Below, one piece after another: positions 45,906 through 51,282 of a stretch of DNA of 51,282 nucleotides. The notes under the pieces were generated by a model. It did no database searches, had not been told where the DNA came from, and was given only the letters and a program-made list of their open reading frames with translations. A program made the position numbers and the translations under genes. How positions within the stretch are numbered: the first letter of the stretch is position 1; every line of letters starts with the position of its first letter. The stretch is from Humidesulfovibrio sp. (GTDB lineage Bacteria > Desulfobacterota > Desulfovibrionia > Desulfovibrionales > Desulfovibrionaceae): the NCBI RefSeq assembly GCF_031082295.1, contig NZ_JAVHLD010000021.1:1-51282 (forward strand), written 5' to 3'.

Positions 45906-46787
45906 TCAGGCCGCAGAGCGTTCAGCGCGGAGCATCCTGTCCAGGCCTGAATAATCGCGCAAAATGACAGGGGCAGCAAAGCCCTGATCGGGGCTGCGGA
46001 AGAAATCGAGCACCGCCCTGCCCTGGCCGGAACCGAACTCGCACAACAGCGTCCCGCCAGGCTTGAGCGCTGTTTTCGCCACCCGCGCCAGGCCATGGAT
46101 GTGCGCAAGCCCTTCGTCGGGACTCACCAGCGCGCTGGCCGGCTCGAAATCACGGACCTCGCGGCTCAGTTCGGCGTATTCCGTCTCCGTAACATAGGGC
46201 GGGTTGGCAACGATCATGTCAAGGGAAGCAGGCGCAAGCTCAATGCGGGTGAAGTCAGCGCAGCGAAATTCCAGTCGTTCCTCGACCTTGTGCCGCCGGG
46301 CGTTGCGTCGGGCAACCTCAAGCGCTTCAGCGCTCAAGTCGATGGCAATGCCGCGTGCGTTGGGGAACACATGCGCCAGGGCAACGGCCAGGGCTCCCGA
46401 CCCAGTGCCGAAGTCGGCGAAGGACAGGACGCTGTCCGTGGGAAAGAGACGCTGCGCCTCGTCAATCATGAGTTCCGTTTCCGGGCGCGGAATAAGCACG
46501 TCCGGTGAAACGTGGAAGCTCAAGCCGTAGAATTCCTTTTCGCCCAGAAGGTAGGCCACGGGCTCGCCCTTGGCACGGCGCGCCACAAGAGCCCGAAACA
46601 CATCGAAGGCCTCAGCCTCGAAAGGATCCTTGGCGTGGGTGACAAGCCCGAGGCGCGACATCCCCTGGGCCTTGGCGGCGAGGAGTTCCGCGGATGCGCG
46701 CGGAGCGTCCACGCCAAGTGCGGAGAGTTCGGCGGTGGCGGCGGCCAGGGCCGCGAAGATGGTCTGGTGCTGGTCGCGCCCGGACAC
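45906..46787 (-). CDS. prmC: Peptide chain release factor N5-glutamine methyltransferase
   Basis: SAM-dependent methyltransferase (HemK type) that methylates the GGQ glutamine of RF1 and RF2. 293 residues, with DFGTGSGALAVALA (about 125-138) as SAM motif and NPPY at 195-198. GTG start at 46787, four bases after the prfA stop, so it is coupled to its substrate gene, a common arrangement. Confidence 0.95.
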   Translation of the reverse strand: MSGRDQHQTIFAALAAATAELSALGVDAPRASAELLAAKAQGMSRLGLVTHAKDPFEAEAFDVFRALVARRAKGEPVAYLLGEKEFYGLSFHVSPDVLIPRPETELMIDEAQRLFPTDSVLSFADFGTGSGALAVALAHVFPNARGIAIDLSAEALEVARRNARRHKVEERLEFRCADFTRIELAPASLDMIVANPPYVTETEYAELSREVRDFEPASALVSPDEGLAHIHGLARVAKTALKPGGTLLCEFGSGQGRAVLDFFRSPDQGFAAPVILRDYSGLDRMLRAERSAA

Positions 46788-46791
46788 GGGG

Positions 46792-47865
46792 CTACCCGCC
46801 AGAGGCCTGCTGCTTCAGTGACTCGGTCTGGTAGTGGCTGGTCAGGGCCTGGATGAGGTCGCCGCAATCTCCTTCCATGACCGCGTCAAGCTTGTACAAG
46901 GTCAGGTTGATGCGGTGGTCGGTCACGCGTCCCTGGGGGAAATTGTAGGTGCGGATGCGCTCGGAGCGGTCGCCGGAGCCCACCTGCGCGCGGCGGATGT
47001 CCGTCTCGGCGGCCTTGGCCTTCTCCTGTTCCTGCGACAGCAGGCGCGAGCGCAACACCTTCATGGCCGAGGCCTTGTTCTTGTGCTGCGACTTCTCATC
47101 CTGGCACTGCACCACAAGCCCCGAAGGGATGTGGGTGATGCGCACGGCGGACTCCGTCCTGTTAACGTGCTGGCCGCCGGCGCCGCTGGCGCGGAACACG
47201 TCGATGCGCAGGTCCTCGGTGCGGATGTTCACGTCCACTTCCTCTGCCTCGGGCATGATCGCCACGGTGACGGCGGAGGTGTGGATGCGGCCCTGGGCCT
47301 CGGTGGCGGGCACGCGCTGGACGCGGTGCACACCGGCTTCCCATTTGAGCTTGCTGTACACGCGCTCGCCGGAGATGGAGGCGATGACTTCCTTGTAGCC
47401 GCCGGTGTCGGTGGGGCTGGCGTCGAGAATCTCGACGCGCCATCCCAGGCGCTCGGCGAAGCGGGAGTACATGCGGAAGAGATCGGCGCAGAACAGGGCG
47501 GCTTCCTCGCCGCCGGTGCCCGCGCGAATTTCAAGGATGCTGTTCTTGTCGTCAAGCGGGTCCTTGGGCAGCAAGAGCAGCTTCAGCTCGGCGTCCAGCT
47601 CCTCCAGTCGGGCCTTGAGGCCTTCGCTCTCAGCCTCGGCCATCTCGCGCATCTCGGGATCGGCGTCCTTGAGCAGCTCGTGGTTGTCGGCCAGCTCCTG
47701 GCTCAGGCGCTTGTACTCCTGGAAAGCCTTGACGATGACGCCCAAGTCGGCGTGGCTCTTGGCGACCTTGCGGTAGCGTTCCTGGTCGGCCAGAACCTCA
47801 GGCGCGCCAAGTTCGCGCTCCAGGTCGTGGAAGCTGTGTTCAATCTCTTCGAGCTTGGCAAACAT
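46792..47865 (-). CDS. prfA: Peptide chain release factor 1
   Basis: Recognises UAA and UAG stop codons and triggers peptide release. 357 residues: the stop-codon recognition motif PAT (187-189) in [10 protein letters not shown] and the GGQ (230-232) in [14 protein letters not shown] at 47865 overlaps the stop of the DUF1385 gene (ATGA); AGGAGG lies upstream. Confidence 0.97.
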   Translation of the reverse strand: MFAKLEEIEHSFHDLERELGAPEVLADQERYRKVAKSHADLGVIVKAFQEYKRLSQELADNHELLKDADPEMREMAEAESEGLKARLEELDAELKLLLLPKDPLDDKNSILEIRAGTGGEEAALFCADLFRMYSRFAERLGWRVEILDASPTDTGGYKEVIASISGERVYSKLKWEAGVHRVQRVPATEAQGRIHTSAVTVAIMPEAEEVDVNIRTEDLRIDVFRASGAGGQHVNRTESAVRITHIPSGLVVQCQDEKSQHKNKASAMKVLRSRLLSQEQEKAKAAETDIRRAQVGSGDRSERIRTYNFPQGRVTDHRINLTLYKLDAVMEGDCGDLIQALTSHYQTESLKQQASGG

Positions 47866-48815
47866 CAGGGGCACCCCTCCTCGCTCACGGCACATTTGAG
47901 GGCGGCCATGGCCACCTCGATCTGGCTGTCGTCCGGTTCCTTGGTGGTCATCATCTGAAGCACCAGTCCGGGCCAGCAGAGCATGCGACAGAGCACGTTG
48001 GAACTGAACTTTCCGGCCAGCCGGATGAGTTCGTAGGCAATGCAGCTGATGGGTATCATGAACAACAGCTTCACGGCCACGATGTACAAGTGCTTGAGCA
48101 GAAAGACTTCCGGCTTGTAGAACGTCAGCAGCCAGGGCACAAGCGCCGTGTACAGCAGGATGCTCACGGCCAGCACGAACAGCAGAAACGAGGTCCCGCA
48201 ACGCGGATGCAGCCGACTGTTGCTGCGCGCGGCGGCTACCGTCACTTCCTTGCCGCTCTCAAAGGCCCAGATGACCTTGTGCTCGGCACCGTGGTACTGG
48301 AAGACACGCCGGATGTCCGGCACGAAAGAGATGGCTCCGATGTAGCCCACAAACATAAGCATTTTGAACGCGCCGTCCCAGGCGTTGAAACTCAGGGTCT
48401 CAACATCGCCGGACAGGCCCAGCCACTGCATGCCCACCGACAGGAAGTGCGGCAGCACGACGAACAGCCCAAGCGCCACGCCAAGGGCCACGATCATGGT
48501 CATCACGAGATGCCAGGGTGTCAGTTCCCCGCCACTCTCGTCCTCCTCCACGGCCTGCATGGCCGAGAAGTTCAGAGCCTTGATACCGTTGACCAGGGTC
48601 TCAAGCAGCACCGGAAAACCGCGAAGCATGGGCTTCCTGAGAATCGCCGCGTCGGTCAGGCTGAACCACGGGCGCAACTCCACGACGATCTCGCCATCGG
48701 GCTTGCGCACGGCGATGGCCAGACGATTCTTGGAGCGCATCATGACGCCTTCGATGACGGCCTGCCCACCCACGGTGGAGTTGGCGGCGAGGAAAGGGAT
48801 CAGGGGGATTTTCAA
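47865..48815 (-). CDS. DUF1385 membrane protein
   Basis: 316 residues: N-terminal [20 protein letters not shown], characteristic of the family, then several membrane segments (about 105-130, 150-170, 210-232, 245-265). EYHGAEHK-like [14 protein letters not shown] contains conserved His residues, possibly metal-binding. Function unknown; homologues often stand between rpmE and prfA, as here. TTG start at 48815 with GAGGT upstream. Confidence 0.9.
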   Translation of the reverse strand: MKIPLIPFLAANSTVGGQAVIEGVMMRSKNRLAIAVRKPDGEIVVELRPWFSLTDAAILRKPMLRGFPVLLETLVNGIKALNFSAMQAVEEDESGGELTPWHLVMTMIVALGVALGLFVVLPHFLSVGMQWLGLSGDVETLSFNAWDGAFKMLMFVGYIGAISFVPDIRRVFQYHGAEHKVIWAFESGKEVTVAAARSNSRLHPRCGTSFLLFVLAVSILLYTALVPWLLTFYKPEVFLLKHLYIVAVKLLFMIPISCIAYELIRLAGKFSSNVLCRMLCWPGLVLQMMTTKEPDDSQIEVAMAALKCAVSEEGCP

Positions 48816-48939
48816 GCGCTTACCTCATGGACATTGGGACATTCGGGCCTTGCGTCATGCTGCCAGGACATTCCCGGCGGCCCTACCCAGATAAGTCCAG
48901 GCGGTTCGAAGTAAAGGCCGGGCAGGCCGTGGGAAACAA

Positions 48940-48973
48940 GAATGCCTCCATTGGCGACCCAACAGAGGCATTC
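48940..48973 (-). terminator. Hairpin downstream of rpmE
   Basis: GAATGCCTC and GAGGCATTC (9 bp, perfect) separated by 16 bases, followed on the minus strand by TTGTTTC. Located 20 bases after the rpmE stop; probable weak terminator or attenuator before the DUF1385 gene. Confidence 0.6.
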
Positions 48974-48993
48974 CGAATTGCGTGCGTCGGGCG

Positions 48994-49212
48994 CTACTTC
49001 TTGGCTTCGGCGAGGTTCCCGTACTTCTTGCGGAAGCGGTCGATGCGGCCTGCGGTATCCACAAAACGCTGCTTGCCGGTGTAGAACGGGTGGCAGTTCG
49101 AGCAGATTTCAACCGAGAGTTCCTTGCCCTTGGTGGTGAGCAGGGTGGCCTCGTAGCCGCAGTTGCAACGGATCAACGTTTCGTTGACGTTGGGATGAAT
49201 TTCTTTTTTCAT
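48994..49212 (-). CDS. rpmE: 50S ribosomal protein L31
   Basis: 72 residues. The zinc-binding form: CNCG near residue 16 and [20 protein letters not shown] near 37 give the four Cys. It opens [24 protein letters not shown] precedes the ATG. Followed by a hairpin, then DUF1385, prfA and prmC. Confidence 0.97.
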   Translation of the reverse strand: MKKEIHPNVNETLIRCNCGYEATLLTTKGKELSVEICSNCHPFYTGKQRFVDTAGRIDRFRKKYGNLAEAKK

Positions 49213-49395
49213 GACTGTCTCCAGGCTCGTTGTTCACGTGAAGCATCGACATATACGCCCGAAATTCTCGGAAAGCAAGAGGTCAGGGCCAAATATTTCC
49301 CGCCGGGCCAAACCAAGGCCACATGCGGCCCGGTTGACTTACGCGACACCGGCGAGTACCGCTCTTCAAGCGATCATTGCCAGCTTGCGCGCCAT

Positions 49396-49484
49396 ACGGG
49401 AGTCCGGGCCAACCGGACTGAGAGGGTCTCTAACCGCGAGGCCGACCGTTGAACCTGTCGGGTCATGCCGTCGGAGGAAATGGA
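49396..49484 (+). ncRNA. TPP riboswitch (THI element)
   Basis: The conserved TPP aptamer elements are visible: GGGAGTCCGG, CCGGACTGAGAG (P2 and the CUGAGA box), and GAACCTGTCGGGTCATGCC then GTCGGAGGAA (P4/P5). It lies about 90 bases before thiC. Downstream, CGTCGTTCACGACG (49547-49560) forms a small hairpin touching the AGGAG ribosome binding site, so control is probably at translation initiation. Confidence 0.9.
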
Positions 49485-49570
49485 CACCATCCCTTCATGC
49501 ATGCACTCCCGCCGACTCAAGCGCCCTGCCCGGCCAAACCCCAGGTCGTCGTTCACGACGAGGAGCATGC

Positions 49571-50848
49571 ATGCCCATCATCAAGACCAACAAGGCCCTT
49601 GCCGACATCCTTGACCAGCACATCACGGCCCTATCCGCCTTGGAGCACATGTCCGAGGCCGACATCCGCCAGCGCATCAATCAGGGCTTGTTGACCCTTC
49701 TTGCCAACCCGGCCCACGTCGGCGTGCGTCCCACCCTTATCGGCCAGCCCGCCCGTGTCAAGGTGAATGCCAACATCGGCACCTCTCCGCTGACAAGCGA
49801 CATGGCTGGCGAGACAGACAAGCTCAAGGTGGCGGAGAACGCCGGGGCCGACGCGGTCATGGACCTGTCCACCGCGGGCGACCTCGACGCCATCCGCGTG
49901 CGCATGCTGGCTGAGACGCCGCTGCCGCTTGGCACCGTGCCCATCTACGCCGTAGCCGGGGCCTGCGCCAAGGACGGCCGCGACCCCTCCGATTTCGAAC
50001 CCGGCGAACTGCTGGTCGAGGTCGAGAAGCAGGCCCGGCAGGGCGTGGACTTCATGACCCTGCACTGCGGGCTCACCCGTCGCGGGGCCGAGCTTGCCAT
50101 GGACGGTTCCCGTATGCTCGGCATCGTCTCGCGTGGCGGGGCCATCCTGGCGCGCTGGATGCGCCGCCGGGGCGAAGAGAACCCGCTCCTGACCCACTAC
50201 GACGCCCTGCTCGACATCGCCCGCGCCCACAACGTCACCTTGAGCCTCGGTGACGGCCTGCGCCCCGGGGCTGGCTGCGATGCCGGCGACCCGGCCCAGT
50301 GGGAGGAGGTGCTGACCTTGGGCGTGCTCGCCAAACGGGCCTGGGCCGCTGGCGTGCAGGTGATGATCGAAGGTCCCGGACATGTGCCCCTGCATCTTGT
50401 GCAGGCGCAGATCCAGGGCATCAAGCGCGCCACCTTCGGCGCTCCGCTGTATGTGCTGGGACCGCTTGTCACAGACACCGCAGCCGGGCGCGACCACATC
50501 GCCGGGGCCATCGGCGGTGCGCTGGCCGCCCAGTACGGCGCGGACTTCCTGTGCTATCTGACTCCGGCCGAGCACCTCTGCCTGCCGGACGCCCGCGATG
50601 TGCACGAAGGCGTTCTCGCCTCGCGCATCGCCGCTCAGGCTGGCGAGGCCGCCCTCGGCCGCCCCTGGGCCGTGAAGCGCGAGCATGAGATGTCCGACGC
50701 GCGCATGAAGCTCGACTGGAAGCGCATGTCTGACACGGCCCTCGACCCCTGCCTGGTTCGCTCGCGCTCTGCAGGCACGGAACACGGCAAGGAATGCGGC
50801 ATGTGCGGCAAGTTCTGCGCCATCCGCATGGCTGAGCCCGAAGCGTAG
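49571..50848 (+). CDS. thiC: Phosphomethylpyrimidine synthase ThiC
   Basis: Radical-SAM-like enzyme converting AIR to HMP-P for thiamine. 425 residues, the short form without the extra N-terminal domain. VKVNANIGTSPLTSD (63-77) and GPGHVPLHLVQAQI are conserved. The C-terminal cluster motif reads CGMCGKFC, that is CX2CX3C, one residue less than the CX2CX4C of long ThiC; I believe this occurs in short and archaeal-type ThiC, but I cannot verify. The TPP riboswitch argues against the paralogue BzaF. GAGGAG precedes the ATG; upstream frame to 49211 is not coding. Confidence 0.93.
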   Translation: MPIIKTNKALADILDQHITALSALEHMSEADIRQRINQGLLTLLANPAHVGVRPTLIGQPARVKVNANIGTSPLTSDMAGETDKLKVAENAGADAVMDLSTAGDLDAIRVRMLAETPLPLGTVPIYAVAGACAKDGRDPSDFEPGELLVEVEKQARQGVDFMTLHCGLTRRGAELAMDGSRMLGIVSRGGAILARWMRRRGEENPLLTHYDALLDIARAHNVTLSLGDGLRPGAGCDAGDPAQWEEVLTLGVLAKRAWAAGVQVMIEGPGHVPLHLVQAQIQGIKRATFGAPLYVLGPLVTDTAAGRDHIAGAIGGALAAQYGADFLCYLTPAEHLCLPDARDVHEGVLASRIAAQAGEAALGRPWAVKREHEMSDARMKLDWKRMSDTALDPCLVRSRSAGTEHGKECGMCGKFCAIRMAEPEA

Positions 50849-50866
50849 TACAGCCAGAGCCAGACG

Positions 50867-50907
50867 CAAAAAAAGAGGCGGGGGCTTTTTCAAGCTCCCG
50901 CCTCTTT
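50867..50907. terminator. Bidirectional terminator between thiC and dsrC
   Basis: AGAGGCGGGGGCT, loop, AGCTCCCGCCTCT with one G-U pair; seven A on the left give a strong minus-strand terminator for dsrC, and TTTAATTG on the right a weaker one for thiC. Confidence 0.9.
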
Positions 50908-50925
50908 AATTGACTGAAGTCGGAA

Positions 50926-51085
50926 CTACACGCAGCCGGTGGGCTTGGGCAGGCCGGCCATTTTGCAGGCGCCCTTGCCGGGGCCGGACGGGAACAGCTC
51001 GTAGATTTCCTTGAGCTTGTAGCCGGTGACCTTGGACAGGATGCGCACCATGGGAGCGATGCCGTTCTTCTTGTAGTAATACGGA
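50926..51085 (-). pseudogene. dsrC: dsrC, 3' fragment (C-terminal half of DsrC)
   Basis: DsrC is the sulfur-trisulfide carrier of dissimilatory sulfite reductase. The preserved part is about 50 of 105 residues: YYKKNGIAPMVRILSKVTGY, then KLKEIYELFPSGPGKGACK and MAGLPKPTGCV, with both redox Cys (in GACK and the penultimate GCV). Upstream of the YYKKNG the match to DsrC ends abruptly at about 51082-51085. The frame stays open for 18 unrelated codons to an ATG at 51135 but they do not resemble DsrC. Either an insertion or rearrangement removed the 5' half, or the join is an assembly error. Because dsrC is normally essential in sulfate reducers, an intact copy is expected elsewhere. Confidence 0.85.
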
Positions 51086-51235
51086 ACATTCTGACAATGT
51101 ACTAAATGACAGCCCCTTACGAGGGGCTGTCTCATTTCGGGATACCAGCTTGGGATACGGGGTTCTCAGCACAACAGCTTTTCCTGTAGACTCGCCGAAT
51201 ACTCAAGCTGGATTTAATACGACGACAGGAGGTCC
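51086..51235. mobile_element. Possible insertion sequence end with hairpin, next to truncated dsrC
   Basis: Sequence unrelated to DsrC begins at about 51086. It has ACATTCTGACAATGT (51087-51101, short inverted repeat) and a perfect 10-bp hairpin (GACAGCCCCT, TACG, AGGGGCTGTC; 51108-51131), as is often seen near IS ends to block read-through. A gene start lies about 100 bases further. The IS family cannot be named, and the other end is outside the window. Confidence 0.4.
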
Positions 51236-51282
51236 ATGACCTGCACCCAGAATATCGGTCCATTCAAAACGCAAGTCGTTTT
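51236..51282 (+). CDS. Start of an unidentified gene (partial, runs off the window)
   Basis: ATG at 51236 is preceded by ACAGGAGG at ideal distance. Only 15 codons are visible (MTCTQNIGPFKTQVV), too few to identify the protein. Its position beyond the dsrC break makes a transposase plausible, but this is not shown. Confidence 0.45.
   Translation, partial: MTCTQNIGPFKTQVV

Noticed and set aside
49211-49570. In-frame extension upstream of ThiC
   Set aside because: It runs through the TPP riboswitch and shows no ThiC similarity; ATG 49571 has a ribosome binding site.
49571-50848. BzaF (5-hydroxybenzimidazole synthase) instead of ThiC
   Set aside because: The TPP riboswitch directly upstream fits thiamine synthesis; no cobalamin genes are near.
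50906-51172. 88-codon minus-strand frame overlapping dsrC
   Set aside because: It is the same DNA as dsrC in another frame; the dsrC frame has clear family similarity.

Overview
The window reads as chromosomal DNA of a high-GC, Gram-negative, flagellated, sulfate-reducing deltaproteobacterium, most likely a member of the Desulfovibrionaceae. The evidence is a dsrC fragment (DsrC is the sulfur carrier of dissimilatory sulfite reduction), a type III glutamine synthetase, a MucR/Ros zinc-finger regulator, lpxC (lipid A synthesis), a bacteriohemerythrin domain fused to a sensor protein, and Desulfovibrio-type gene neighbourhoods. Almost all of the window is protein coding. I see no rRNA, tRNA or CRISPR array. 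Placement to family is inference from gene content.

Layout. 1-6.1 kb is a signalling block: a methyl-accepting chemotaxis protein, a response regulator with an HD-GYP (c-di-GMP phosphodiesterase) output, and an 871-residue protein combining a metallo-beta-lactamase fold, two cyclic-nucleotide-binding-like domains and hemerythrin. 6.1-10 kb holds glutamine synthetase III behind a sigma-54-like promoter, a VanX-type dipeptidase and a MucR-type regulator. 10.1-16.8 kb is one long minus-strand run: two hypothetical genes, a HAD phosphatase, YggT, a DivIVA-domain protein, DUF167, DUF465 and then ilvB-ilvN-ilvC, ending in a terminator. 16.9-22.6 kb is mixed housekeeping: tatA, pgsA, a periplasmic protein, a degenerate SixA-like protein, an M24 peptidase, and an overlapping chain of CoA-binding, YkgJ and J-domain genes. 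22.7-28.7 kb carries hisH-hisF and a tightly overlapped biotin operon, bioF-esterase-bioC-bioD-bioA. 28.8-32 kb is a minus-strand set: moaC, dnaJ, rpoZ and a DUF4340 protein.

32.2-44.7 kb is mostly a flagellar cluster on the plus strand: fliR, flhB, flhA, flhF, flhG, fliA, cheY and fliL, followed by uncharacterised genes that probably belong to motility. It is preceded by a TtcA-like PP-loop protein and an M23 peptidase. 44.8-49.2 kb is a minus-strand translation and envelope set: rpmE, a DUF1385 protein, prfA, prmC and lpxC. 49.4-50.9 kb is thiC under a TPP riboswitch. The last 0.4 kb holds the 3' half of dsrC, cut off abruptly by unrelated sequence with a perfect hairpin and the start of another gene. 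This suggests an insertion sequence or other rearrangement.

Most of the window is ordinary core genome. The points most worth a second look are the MBL-cNMP-hemerythrin protein next to a chemoreceptor and an HD-GYP regulator, the truncated dsrC, FlhF and SixA homologues lacking canonical active-site motifs, a J-domain protein with a histidine-rich linker, a perfect palindrome in front of lpxC, and candidate uncharacterised flagellar proteins after fliL. I did not find a clear new defence or mobile system.
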